Assembly (NCBI GenBank): GCA_029876055.1
Contig: CM056878.1
Span: forward strand, 868,001 to 932,000
Reading direction: 5' to 3'
Length of the DNA: 64,000 nucleotides
DNA from: Madurella fahalii
Taxonomy: Eukaryota > Ascomycota > Sordariomycetes > Sordariales
Below are positions 42,025 to 53,684 of this stretch, piece after piece. The stretch's first letter is position 1; every line of letters starts with the position of its first letter. A program made the position numbers and the translations under genes. Below the pieces are notes generated by a model. The model saw only the letters and a list, made by a program, of their open reading frames with translations, made no database searches and had not been told where the DNA came from.

Positions 42025-45000
42025 GAGGGCGTCTCTTCGTACTATGGGAAATGTCTTTCAATACTATGGCCCCACTTAAAAATGGCCCATGCGTGCTCAC
42101 TAAGCCTAATTCGGCTGCGTCCATCAAGATGGACATGACAATGGATATAAGGCACACAAATTCAAGCAAAAACGCCACTAAATACTGCAATTGCAATTGA
42201 CGTTGTCAAAGTGCTCAATTCGCCTCAATTCGTTGATATCTTACAAGGCCCAAATAGGCGCTATTTTCCTATAGTTTAACGGCCCAGTTATCTATCTGCC
42301 TGTCCATCTGCCTGTCCATCTGACTAAGCGCCTCCCCTGCTTCCACGCCCTCTACTACGCCCTCCTCGCGATCGTTGTGGCGCCGCTTGACTGGCGATAC
42401 TCTCGTTGTTGTTGTCGTTGTTGTTGTCGTTGTTGTTGTCGTTGTTGTTGTCGTTGTTGTTGTCGTTGTTGTTGTCTTCCTGCACGCCTGCGCCTTGCGC
42501 TCCACTGCGCCCAGACCTCCCCTGCCACGGCCTCCCCTGCTTCCACGGCCTCCCCTGCTTCTACGGCCTCTTCTACGCCTTGCTCGTTGCGATCCTGGTT
42601 GACTTACGTTGTCGTTGTTATCTTCTTGCGCCAGGTTAACGCCCTCCCATTGCGACGCGTGCCGGCGGATAGATGGCTGCAATCCTGTTGCCTTGGAGCG
42701 CTGGGAGCCCTGGACTGAAGCCTAGGTCGAGATGGGTGCAGTCGAACGCGGTGCGTTGGGATCTGCCGCGAAGACTTCTGTGTGGCGCGGGCGGCCACGT
42801 AAGTTGTTAACAGGATCGAATTCGTGGTATCGAAGATACTCATCCTCATCAGCTAGAGATCTATCCAGCTACTAGAATGGATAGAAATTTTCCTTCTGAA
42901 GCATGAGCCCGCCGTTCTGGTGTCGTTGAAGGAGCTTGTGTACGCAGGGAAGTCCGAACTGCGTAGTAAATTTGCCTGCATAGGGACAAAGAGGAGGGGG
43001 GTTCTGCTCTGTACGAGACGGTAAAGCTCCTATTATATGGCAATGCTCGTGTGTAATACGCTTTAAGGCGCTGACAGCGATCTTGAGAGGAGTATCGCCA
43101 AGCCACGTTTGGCCCAGAAATTCGCGTCTGAGGCGGTTTTTCTGCTCCCGCCGTGCCTCAGTGATATTGATCTTTATCTGGGCTACTATATTGAATGACT
43201 AGTTTACTACCTGCTTAACAGTACTGTTACTAGTGACTAAAAAGCTCTTGAGATACCTGTTGGCTGATTCTACTGGTGATATGGTTCGCTAGCGGAAGTT
43301 AAGATAGTTGTTGGTATAGCAAGTCGCCTAGTCAGCTACAACAGGTATGTAAGTCTCCTCGATGTACTGGATAATGGCTGTCTATATGGAAAAGAAGGCT
43401 TTCAGCTTTCCTACGTAAGGTTAAAGTCTTCCAAGGTAGTAGAATACAGTACGTATTGCCAAAGCTTGTATAAGTCAGTACGCGAGTATTCTACGGTCTC
43501 TGGAACTGAGCCAAGGTCGCTATCTTGTATAGAGAGCTGATTGAGGCGCGTGACAACTGCCTAATCCTCTTCGTCAAGATCGTTATTGTTGTTGTTATTG
43601 CCATTAGCTTACGTTGCAGTGTAAGCAGTAGCTACCTGGGCTGCAGCCTGCTTATCCCACTTGCGCTTGATGTATAAGACCACGTTTTTGTTGATGTAGA
43701 AGATACAGAGCTGCGCCTTCGCCTCTGGATAGATACATGCAACTGCGTTCCTCAACACCGCGTTATAATCCGTGATAGTAACTGTAGGAGGGCAAGCGTT
43801 AATCTCGAGGCGCAAGAAGTTAACTTGATCTATCAACTAGTTAAAACCCTCCTAGCGTTCGTTATTAATAAGGGCAAACGCGCAACTAAAGATCTTGCCT
43901 AACCCACCAACTCCCATTACCTGGAAAAAAGCGAGGCCCTTATTGTTGGTTTTATAGGTATTGTCGTAGAGCTGTACCCAAGGATTCAACGCCCACTGCT
44001 CCTTGCAAAAGTCGTCAGTCTAGAGCAAACCCTCTGGCTTATTCTGATCTTCTATAGACTAAAGCACTCGATAGAGAACGCCTCTAGCGTCGAGCATCCT
44101 CATAACCGCTTGGAATGGCGTATATCCATTAAGTACATCCTTGCACTGGTGATACCGTATATTCCTTAGTTGACGGCAGGTGAAAATGAGAGTAGGGAAC
44201 CTCTCGTGCAATGCTACTACAAGCTGACGATTTATAACTAAGGGCTTGTCGATGTAGGTGGCCAGAAACGCCTTATGATCAGCGTTGAACTTCCGTAGAG
44301 ACGAAATATCATCGCGACCTTCAGCTGGTAGGTGGTTATAGGTACCCTATCAGATTTCCAAGGTCCATTTGCAGTTATTGACCTTCAACGCCTTTGCAGT
44401 AGCTTACCAGTTGCAGTCTGCCTTCGTAGTAGAAGATACACGCCTCGCAATAGCATCGTCAGGTCGTATCTTATTCTTCAGGCAAGTAAAATCCACCCTA
44501 CTATAGCCAAAGTCCTTGACATGGTTGACAGCGCGCAACTTGATGATATCAAAGCGCGCCTGCGCTGCCCATTCGTAGAGGTCGTCAGTCAGCTTAGCAA
44601 GAGTGTCGTATTCGTACATAAGAAGCTTGTGGTTGTACGGGGGGTTCGTCAACGGTTGAGGCAACTCTTCCTACTCGCTGTCGCTGTCGCTATCGCCATC
44701 GATTTCGACGTCGGCATCGAAATTCATCGCGGGAGGCTCACACGCAGCCATATCTATCACAGATTAGCAGTGGAATAAAGTCTACGCAAGCACTTACCTA
44801 GGTCAATTAAGCGCATAGTTCAACGCTCAATTGAAGGCGATCCTAGAGCTCTTGTCGGCGTTGTTGTACGCAAGATAGAAAAGAAGTTATCGTGATGGTG
44901 GTGGTGATGGATGGAAAAAAGGCGGTATGGGCAGTAGTGTGGCAGTATTCAATGGGGCTCTGCCAAAATGGGCCTAGTGTGGGCTTAGTGCACGCGCATG

Positions 45001-45063
45001 GGCCATTTTTAAGTGGGGCCATAGTATTGAAAGACATTTCCCATAGTACGAAGAGACGCCCTC
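42025..45063 (-). mobile_element. MULE-1: Mutator-like element with perfect 69-bp termini
   Basis: 3,039 bp flanked by an 8-bp target duplication TTAATTAA (42,017-42,024 and 45,064-45,071). The terminal inverted repeats start GAGGGCGTCTCTTCGTACTA and are identical for 69 bp. The minus strand encodes a MULE transposase in decayed form: YEYDTLAKLTDDLYEWAAQA (N-terminal), LYDNTYKTNNKGLAFFQVMG and TITDYNAVLRNAV (DDE region), QLCIFYINKNVVLYIKRKWD, a SWIM-like FGLPCVHKLLQ, and a basic C-terminus with a Gly/Arg-rich run (RGGRGSRGGRGRGG) and a Thr repeat. At least eight in-frame stops occur, many TAG where Trp or Gln is expected. Confidence 0.92.
42404..42475 (-). repeat. 12-bp coding tandem repeat in MULE-1, six units
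   Basis: Six exact units of CGTTGTTGTTGT on the plus strand. In the transposase frame on the minus strand they encode a Thr run just before RVSPVKRRHND. The same place in MULE-2 (about 52,610-52,640) has only about two units, so the array has expanded or contracted since the copies split. Confidence 0.9.
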
Positions 45064-46400
45064 TTAATTAAATAATACTATTTTCCTTTAAAATATCTTT
45101 TATCCCGAATCTCCTCGACTTCCTATTCTTTATTATCCTCTAGTTCTAGTAGAGGCATCTAGAGTAAATCGTCCTCTTTTCGACTATACTAGGGTTCCAA
45201 CAACGATATAGGAAATATATTATACAAACGATCATACTTCTCTAACAAAGCTAAACGGTAGGTCAATAATCTAACCCGGTTTAGAACACGAAATAGGATA
45301 ATGAATTTCGATATTAACTTCTTAGGTATCTTAAACTTTAAATTCCAGATAGATAGTAAAATAAAACCTCCTCTTCTAAACTCCTTTTCTATATAATTTT
45401 CGTTATAGTATCGCTTTTAGGTCGCTACTACTTCCAACTAATTCTACTCTAACTATTTTCTTAATTCAATAAGTTTTTCTACTCTTTCGATTGCGGTAGG
45501 TACCTTCTTCCCAATAGTATCGCCTTCGATATAACGGGAAATCGGAGGTTAATAGCCTATAAGAGCTTTAAAGGGACTTATCTTAATTGTCGAATTAACA
45601 GCGTTATTAACAACGAATTCTACTTCGGGAATGAGATTCGCCTCGATAACCGGGTTCTTGTATACAAAATAACGAAGGTATTAAATAAGTTTTTAGTTTA
45701 CTCGTTCTATCTGCCTATCGGTTTGCAGGTGAAAAGTGGTCGAAAGGCACTGGTATACTTTCTGAAGGTAATACAGATCGCTCTAGAATTATAATATAAA
45801 GACGGACCTACAGTTGCTGATATAACCGTCAACGGCGCTATACTTGAGCTCGATTTCTCTATAGGCTAGCTCAGCCAACTCTTAGCTAGTAATGATAGTA
45901 GAAACGGAGAAGAATCGGTTTATCTTCGTATACCGGTCTACAATTACTAAAATAGCGTCCTTTTCAGAACCGTCTAGAGTACGGATCGCGGGAACACCTA
46001 TGATAAAATCTATAGTAACCTCACTCTAGGGTCATATAGGAATCGGCAACGACTCGAGGGACCTATATAGCTTATACTGTTGTACCTTATTGACTTAGGG
46101 TTTTATATATAAACTTCTTTACTCTCTTCTATATAACGGATAATTTTATCCCTTTCTGTAATTAGTACCTTGATCCAGTTTACCCGAGTAATTTTGCTCT
46201 CTATTATAGGCATCTATTCAAGCCTGTCTAGGCTTTCTTGGTCCTTATAATCGGGTCTTCTCGAGGGCCTATCAGCCGGGTTTCACTTTCCAGGCTAGTG
46301 CTTGATAGTAAAGTCAAATCCTAATAAATATATATACCACCTAGCTTAGCGGCCACTTAATCGGTTCAGCTTTATAAATTGTAATGAGGTAACGGAAGTA

Positions 46401-46754
46401 AAGGTAGAATAACGAAGCAATCGACAAATGGTAGTAATGTAGTAAGAGCAGTAGAAGTAGGTTGAAGATAGTTGTATTATTCAGAATTACTGTATATCAA
46501 AATCTAAAATCTATCTTCAAGTGGGCTATAGCCGTATTTATAGAGCTAGCTTTAGTCTTCTAGAATTTTCTTCTATATGATTAATAGTGTAATTCATCGA
46601 ATGACTCACTATGATTTATAATCATTGTAGAGCCTCTAAAATCCTATAGAATCTCATAGAATCCAATAGAATTTCTTTACATAATAATTACGTAAGAATA
46701 TATATTAGTCATATAGCGATTATAAATCAGATTCCAAGATCTTCTAGATCTTAC
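46401..46754. other. AT-rich repeat-derived DNA, unassigned
   Basis: 354 bp of AT-rich sequence to the right of the Gypsy-1 integrase part. No protein text or termini could be recognised. Confidence 0.4.
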
Positions 46755-46893
46755 AGAGACTGATCCTTACGGATCAAAAGTTCTCCGTATAAGAGGATTT
46801 CCTACAGGGACTTTATCTACCCCAATATTATAATATCATCTACCGTCATTTGGCCGGTTTCCCTAGTTTTGTCCAGGGGCTCTCGTTAAAGGA
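46755..46893 (+). repeat. Partial LTR copy, same family as 57,349-57,599
   Basis: It follows the solo LTR from ACAGAGACTGATCCTTACGG through CATCTACCGTCATT to a GGCTCTCGTTAAA end. The 5' half is missing or unrecognisable, and it abuts a LINE fragment. Confidence 0.6.
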
Positions 46894-47310
46894 CCTCCCA
46901 TTAGAAAAGAAAGTCCTATAAGTCAATAGTCCCTATTCGGACCTATACTAGCAGTGAGCTCTAGACTTTGGTAAGGTCCTAGTGCTTTCAAAGGGTCTTA
47001 TTAGTAAATAGTTATTCGGGAGGACCTTCATCGGGTAGCCTAGTAGGCTGGCCTCCGATCTCCTTTTTCTAACGTGCCTCCCAAGCCTTGTTCAATGCCT
47101 CCTCTACTATCGGACCTAAATCATGTCCCTGACCCTGACCTCGACCCTGATCTTGATCCTGGGCCCAGCCTTATTCCTTGCCCTAGCTTATCCACTGGCT
47201 AATAGTAATTACCGCTTTTTCTGATACTGATAGCTGTTGTAGTAAAAGAGCCCTATAGCCTTGCCTTCGCCTCTGGAACCTTTTGTATATCCTGTTGCAA
47301 GCCTTTTAGA
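46894..47310 (-). mobile_element. LINE fragment (ORF2 region), mutated
   Basis: The reverse complement aligns with the LINE at 51,387-52,476: the stretch from GGCTTGCAACAGG through AGGTTCCAGAGGCGAAG to the Gly/Ser/Gln-rich run (GSRSGSRSGSG) and the following RRPAY text. Stops and frame breaks throughout. Confidence 0.6.
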
Positions 47311-50300
47311 TCAGTTAAAGATCATATTGCTAATAAAGATACCTATAATATAGACAGGAAGGGCTATCTAAAAGATAATAGCAGTAGCTATAAGGTTATT
47401 AAACTATATAAGGATTATAAGGTTTTTTAATATAACTAAGTAATTGTAAATAGTCTTAGATTTCGGATATAGCTGATAAGAATACTATTATTATTGCCAG
47501 TCCAAAAGGCTGGAGTAACAGAGATATCGATATTTCCTAGTTTCAGTACTTCGAACATATTAGTACCTTATACCCCTGATCAATATCGTCTATTGATCTT
47601 TAACGGTTATTTGAGTTATAACTTATCTTCTTTTATTCAATTTTATATTGATACAATATTATCTTTCTTTATTTACTGCCTTATTTAACTTATAGGATCT
47701 AGCTACTAGATATCTAGCTATTTTAGCCTATTTGGAAGGTATATAAGCAGCTTAATAGTAAAGAGGTATTACTTAAATCTATTAATATTAGTAATTAATA
47801 GTTTCTTTACTTCCATTGACGTAATTGCATAGCGAGTGGCTATATATAACAAGTAGCCACTTTTACTACCTCAATTGAACTCTCGTACAACATCGCCAAT
47901 TTCTCAACAAAACATAGATACCATTACCAACTCTTGGAATCTAGATCTACGTAAAGAGTAAGTTATCGTATAAAGGGTTCTTAACTTATATAAGCAAAGA
48001 TCTTCACTAGGCTACAATATAATAGAAGATATAGCTAACTTACTATATACGATGTATAGCACATCATGTATCGGGCTATACTAGGCTTCAAACTTCGTAC
48101 AATGATAACTGGAGCTTCAGACATATTAGTCATGTCTATATAACTACCAGAGAGCCAAATACAAAGATCAAAAGATAATCGGTATATAGTTTAAGCTTTT
48201 CCGCAATACAATTGCGAAATATAGGATCCTTGGATCGGATATCTAGAACTTTAACAAGACTAGGTTTTTAATAGACTAGATCTCACCTACCTTTATTATC
48301 ACCTTATCTGAAGGCTATAGGAGGGTTAAGAAGATCTAGACTGGTAATCGAGAATGGGTTACGGTAATCTAGGTTATATAGTTAGGCGGTAGTATTATCT
48401 CTCTATATATAATAGTTATAGGTAAAATCTACCTTGAAAGTTGGTATCGCGATAGCTCTTTCCTACCTGAATGGACTATCGATCTCTTAGAAACGGGTTA
48501 GACAAATAACTAGATCGGTCTTAATTGAATCAAGCACTTCGATAAATACTCTCGCCGTTATACAACAGGTAGAAAGCGTCTTCTAGTACTTAACAAGTAT
48601 AAGAACTACCATTCAACCGAATTTGAAGATTACCATAAAGAAGATAACATTATTATACTTTATATATCTCTATACTCATCTTACCTACTTCAGCCACTTA
48701 ATATTAGGTATTTTAGTATATTAAAGTACTTATACAGTAAGGAAATTAAGAAGCTCATATACAACTATGTTCACTATATTACCAAACCTAACTTCTTTCT
48801 CGTCTTCTACAAATATTCCAAATTACATCTCACCCAGAAATATACAAGGAGGTTTTCAGGAGGCAGACCTTATCCCATTCGACCCGTAGAGCGTAATTTC
48901 GTAGCTAGATAATTAAGCTTCGTACGCCAATACCTACGAAACCCCCCAAGGGCTTATACAACAGTTAGGTCTCTAAGACGCTATAGAATGCTACTGAAAC
49001 TTCTTTCCAGATAGCGAGGTAGCTCTCTAACTCCAATTCTTAGAGTACTTAACCAAATTATAAAGGGTATAATGAAAGTTATATACGAGGTAGTATTGAT
49101 AAAGGCTTATATACAAGAGCTTGAGGAAGTAATACAGCCTTAAGCAGATGCTAGAGGGCCAAAAAAGTTGTATCTAGCTGGAGGACTATTAGATATAAGC
49201 GATATTTTAGCTGAAAGGGATATACAAACGCAGCTAATAGAAGAAAAGCGGTTTAGGAGTGGTCGTACAAGGGAGTAACGCAGTAGGTTTACAGCACTAT
49301 AGCAACTACAGCAGAATAGGACACAATTCTCGTATACCAGGACGATATAGAAATAGATGATAGATCAGATTCTAAGTAGTTTTAATTTATTATTTGTTTT
49401 GAGCCTGCCTTTTCGGACTGTAGTGTAGTGTCCCAGGATACTGTAGCCCCACCCAGCTTGAATACTATCAGCACATACCGCCTTTTTTTCCTATCCCGCC
49501 ACCATACATCGTATCTTCTTTTCTATCCTACCTACCACAACGTCGACAAGAGCTTTGAAGTCGCCTCAATCTCGGTACAATTGAGCAAATTCAATCGCAG
49601 TAAGTATACACTTTCGCACGCTCTTCCAGTACTAATTTGCGGTAGAAATAGCAACGCCCGCTAGCTACTTTGATATGGATAACCTCGACTTCGATATTGT
49701 AAGCGACGACGAGCTAGAAGATTCGCCCTATCCGCTAGCGAATCTACTGCCTAACTAGTAGCTGCTTACATACAAATACGACTCCCTTACTAAGCTGACG
49801 GACGAGCTCTACAAGTAGGCAGCTCAGGCATACTTTGGCATTCGTAAGGCAAGGATAGCGAACTATATCAAGGAATTTGGCTATACCAGGGTGGATTTCG
49901 CTTGTATTAGGGACAAGATACGCCTAAGCGAAGGTGTTACGTAAAGAACCTTATCTATAACGAAGACTGGGTGCCGCTAGCAAGCCACTGCAAAAGCGCT
50001 AGCAAGCAACGGTCGCAAATAGACCTTAGAGATCCAGGAGGGTTCTAAAGCCCACAGCTATCCGCTTACTGAAGCTCGTCAAGATATTGCTATTCTTCGT
50101 AAGTTTGGTACGCCGAGCATAAAGCCTTCATCGCTACCTACACCCACCAACCGGCTATTTCGGACCGCCAAGTCACTACTATATTGCACAAGAGGTTCTC
50201 TAACCTAGTCTTTACTAGGAAAGCGCTGAGGAACCTACGATACCGCTAGCGCAAAGATACTCTCAATAGATATATGCCTCTCTAAGCTGTAATGAGGATA

Positions 50301-51386
50301 CTTGATAGCCGTAGGATTTCTTACCACATACTCTAGGCCTTTAATAACCTAACTAAGCCTGAAGGCCTTATATAGACTAACGACTTTTATACGAACAGTG
50401 GCAATTAAATTCCTCGATTCAGCTATACGACATATATATAAGATTAATAACAAGGGGCTAGCTTTCTTCTAAGCAATAGGGATTAGGAGCCTTAGAAAAG
50501 TCTTTAGCTATGCGTTTGGCCTTATCAACAACGAGTACGAAGAAGGCTTTGACTAGTTGATGGTGCAAATCAACTATATTCCAAGGAAATCGAGGTTCAC
50601 CTGCTTATAGTTACTATTATAGATTACGATATAGCGTTGAGGAACGTAGTTACGTATATCTACTCAGATGTAAAGCAGCAGCTGTATATCTTCTATATCA
50701 ATAAGAACATTGTCCTCTATATCAAGTGCAAGTGGGATAAGAAAGCTGTAGCTTAGATCGCACTCGTCTATACTACTAGTTAAGCGAATAACAATAACAA
50801 TATGTCGATAACAATGTTGATTTCGAGGAGGTTGAAGAAGATTAGGGCGTTGTCATATACTTCAACTAGTTTGTCAATGAAGGCACTGATCTTAGCCCAG
50901 TTCTTGATATATAGTAGAATACTCCTATGCTGGCTTTTACAAACTCTGGCTTTATATCCTGTATTCTATTACGATAGAGGACTTTAATAAGACTTGGGAA
51001 AAGTTGAAGACTTTCTTTGCTTTGTAGGGCGCTGTTATTAGCCATATCGAAGAGACTTATATACTTGTTATCAGGGACTAGGCTACTTGTTATACCAATA
51101 AGATTCTTAACTTTGATCAGTATACTATATCCCTAGTTAAATCTGCTAACTGTTATCTCAAGAGCTTTCTTGTTACTAGCAAAAGTACGGTGCAATAGGT
51201 AGTTGAGTAGTTGTTTAATATAGTCGCTGAGATGAAGATCAATATCGATAAGGCTCGACAATACTAAAAAAACTATCTTAGATGTGATTTCCTAGGCTAA
51301 TTGTAGCTTAGAGATACTCTTTTGAAGATTGCCTTCAGAGGAATGAAGCTAATTATATACAAATACCGTGTTGTATAGGCGCCTTA

Positions 51387-52476
51387 AAAGCCAGCCCCAG
51401 GGTATAGTAGCCAGATTGATCAAAGACTAGTTAAGGAGCCTTAGGATAGTAGCCGGGGCCTACAGGGCTACCCTTATCCGGAACCTTGAAACAGAGACTG
51501 GGGTGCCACCGCTGGACCTATATCTTAACAAGAGACTTGCAGACTTCGAAGTCCGGCTGTAGACTCCTCTTCTACAGGCTAGGCAAGGCCCAGAGACCCC
51601 AAGGCGCACACTAAGCTCCCTGATCTAAGAGGCTTGCAATAGGCTATATAGGAGGTTCCAGAGACGAAGACGAGGCCGTAAAGCTCCGTTACCATAACAG
51701 CCAACAATATCTGAAAAAGCTGCTATTACTATTAGCTAGTAAGTAAGCCAAGGAAGAGAGCAATGCTAGGTCCAGGGTCAGGATCAACAGAGTCAGGGGT
51801 TAAGAGCTGGACTAGGGGCCTACAGTTGAAGAAGCTTTGAGCAGAGCTTGGAAGATACCAATAGAAAAAGGAGGTTAGAGACTGGCCTACTAGGCTAGCC
51901 GACGAAGGTCCACTGATACAGGCCCAGATAGGAACTATCGGCCTATAGAACTTCCTTTTCCAACAGAGAGTTCTGAATCTCCCTACTCCCTACTATAGCT
52001 GTAGAGAGGGCCGGGAAATAGTAGAACACCTTATTATGTGGTGTCCGATACCACCGAAGCCTAGAACCTAACCAAGGTCAGAAATTCGAACCTACCGGGA
52101 TCTTAGACTTGTATTACAGGGCTAGGGCTCCCAGAACCTCAGGCTATTAAGGAGGGTTTTGGGCTGACTGATGGATTCAGGCCACTTAATGGAATACAAC
52201 CTAGCTAGACAGCTAGAACTGGAAGCCAAAGAGGCTGAAGAGGAGGAGGAGATAGCGGACGAATCTAAAGTCGAAGACTAGAAGTCTTCAGAGCCCGGTA
52301 TAAGACCTTCCTTTCTTTTACAACTAACCAGTATCTACTACAGTTGTTTTCCTATTACTTGTTGATAGAAGTTTTTTACCTGGCTTTTACAGCACGGTTT
52401 TCCTATGTATTTAGCGGTAGAAGGTCTAGCATACTCTATCTTGGGTAAAGCGGTATAGGAATAATAATAATAATAG
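51387..52476 (+). mobile_element. 5'-truncated LINE inserted in MULE-2
   Basis: The insert is bounded by a 9-bp target duplication GGCGCCTTA (51,378-51,386 and 52,477-52,485) and ends in a TAA-type repeat tail (AATAATAATAATAATAG), both typical of target-primed reverse transcription. It encodes only the end of ORF2: LETETGVPPLDLYLNKRLAD, DEGPLIQAQIGTIGL, a zinc-knuckle-like CREGREIVEHLIMWC, and a charged C-terminus (QLELEAKEAEEEEEIADESK). Removal rejoins the MULE-2 sequence. It resembles Tad1-type fungal LINEs in gene order. Several stops. Confidence 0.88.
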
Positions 52477-52919
52477 GGCGCCTTACCTACCTACGTAGAT
52501 CCTAACCTCCCTCTTCTAGATCTCTAAACTTAGTTAACGAGGATCGTAACGAACAGAGCGTAGAAGAGGGTATAGAAGCAGGGAAGCTCTGGGCGTAGGC
52601 GCCTAGGAAGACAACAACGACAACAACAACGAGAGTATCGCTAGTCAAGCGGCGCCACAATGATTGCGAAGAGGGCGTGGAAGAGGGCGTAGAAGCAGGG
52701 GAGGCGCTTAGTCAGATAGATAGATGGACAGGCCGATGGACAACTGGGCCGTCGAACTATAGAAAGATAGCACTTATTTAGGCCTTGTAAGATATTAACG
52801 AACTGAGACGAATTGAGTACGTTAATAACGTCAATTGCAATTGCAGTATTTGGTGGGCTTTAATGTGCGTCTTACGTCCATTGTTTTGTCTATTTTGGCT
52901 CTGTTAGAGTTGGGGTTAT

Positions 52920-53156
52920 TGTCAAATCAAAAGAGGGATTGCGGGTAAGAAAAGGAGAGTGAAAGGATGATTCGCATTGTAGGAGCAGCGTCTGCGCAGC
53001 TATCGCTTCTAAGGAGGTGGTAGGTGACAGTGTTGAACTCTGAACCTTCCAAAACTTCCGGCGAAGCCGGCAATTTATAGGCCTTTGCGACTCCCCCCGC
53101 ACCCGACGCCGGTAGCCGTATCCCTGACCCTGGCAATTCTCCTCCTGCACCTGACA
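52920..53156 (-). mobile_element. Solo LTR, family 1, copy 1
   Basis: 237 bp, read on the minus strand from TGTCAG to GATTTGACA, flanked by a perfect 5-bp duplication GTTAT (52,915-52,919 and 53,157-53,161). A TATA-like CCTATAAATTG lies in the minus orientation. It is GC-rich and much less TpA-rich than the surrounding MULE. An 86-residue open frame crosses it but is not a gene. Confidence 0.88.
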
Positions 53157-53684
53157 GTTATATATGGAAGATGTCAGTGCACGTGCTATTTATCTGAGGC
53201 TACAGTATCCTGGGATACTACACTACAGTCCGAAAAGGTAGGCTCTTTGTTTTATAGTGCTGGTATATTATATGAGAGTTCAATTGAGGTGGTGAGAGTG
53301 GCCACTCATTATATATAGCCACTCGCTATGTAATCACGTTAATAGATATAATAAGCTATTCGAAAAAATATTGCTAGGACCTAGTATAGTGCTAGATTAA
53401 TACCATTTAACCCCAATGTAATCTATATACGGCCGTGCTACTCTAGCCAACGTACTAGCCAACCTCGGCTCATTCAGCTATACCACTAAGCCTACTATCA
53501 CAGACAGCATACCAGGAAATTAGATATTACTATGCAGTAGATACAGCCAAAATCTGTCATACAATCTGCCTAGTTAGTTGAATACATCAGGTTCTATCCT
53601 GAACTCCTAATATACAAGCTTGGTGAAGCTGACGATGCTTTGCAACGTAGCCTTCCTCGCTTTAATACAGGCTTCGTTATCCTC

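Larger units (their letters stand above)
39990..46400 (-). mobile_element. Gypsy-1: chromodomain Ty3/Gypsy remnant, interrupted twice
   Basis: Minus-strand text at 46,030-45,080 is a mutated integrase and its C-terminal region: IRTLDGSEKDAILVIVDRYT, then NAVNSTIKISPFKALIGY and VPTAIERVEKLIELRK. It runs into a chromodomain: EVEEIRDKRYFKGK, stop, YYLI at 45,072-45,130. The frame then meets the MULE-1 target duplication, resumes for a few codons (K, stop where Trp is expected, T, G) at 42,006-42,016, meets Fot-B, and resumes again at 40,143 as PLEYN, stop, stop, VVESDIGN, with WFRKEYNSR further on. Together these follow the classic chromodomain order. No gag or reverse transcriptase for this copy is visible in the window. 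Confidence 0.8.
49401..53245 (+). mobile_element. MULE-2: Mutator-like element inserted in Fot-E
   Basis: 3,845 bp flanked by an 8-bp target duplication TTTGTTTT (49,393-49,400 and 53,246-53,253), with inverted termini starting GAGCCTGCCTTTTCGGACTG (right end GAGCCTACCTTTTCGGACTG). Plus-strand text is homologous to MULE-1: YDSLTKLTDELYK near 49,780, GYTRVDFACIRDKIRL near 49,885, IYSDVKQQLYIFYINKNIVL near 50,660, and RVSLVKRRHNDCEEGVEEGV near 52,650. The termini are unrelated to those of MULE-1. A LINE (51,387-52,476) and a solo LTR (52,920-53,156) sit inside it. Confidence 0.88.
47819..53339 (+). mobile_element. Fot-E: Fot/pogo-type element inserted in Pogo-J
   Basis: The termini are inverted repeats: the left starts ACGTAATTGCATAGCGAGTG; the right, read inward, starts ACGTGATTACATAGCGAGTG. 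A TA follows the right end (53,340-53,341); the left flank reads TTG, so the TA copy there seems mutated. Excluding MULE-2 the element is about 1.67 kb. The plus strand has decayed transposase text: SWYRDSSFLPEWTIDLLETG, then KHFDKYSRRYTTGRKRLLVL, NYHSTEFEDYHKEDNIIILY and SSYLLQPLNIRYFSILKYLY. Many stops and frame breaks. The nucleotide and protein text differ from Fot-A, B and C, so this is a separate family. Confidence 0.8.

Noticed and set aside
42377..42718. Plus-strand ORFs with Cys, Val or Leu runs.
   Set aside because: They are other-frame readings of the 12-bp tandem repeat inside MULE-1.
52890..53150. An 86-residue ORF, repeated at 53,607-53,900.
   Set aside because: Both copies lie in the solo LTRs defined by target duplications; the repetition reflects the LTR, not a gene family.
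53440..53520. A tRNA-like A-box on the minus strand (TAGTGGTATAGCTGAATG), considered as a SINE head.
   Set aside because: No B-box or cloverleaf follows, and the stretch lies in the Pogo-J reading frame.
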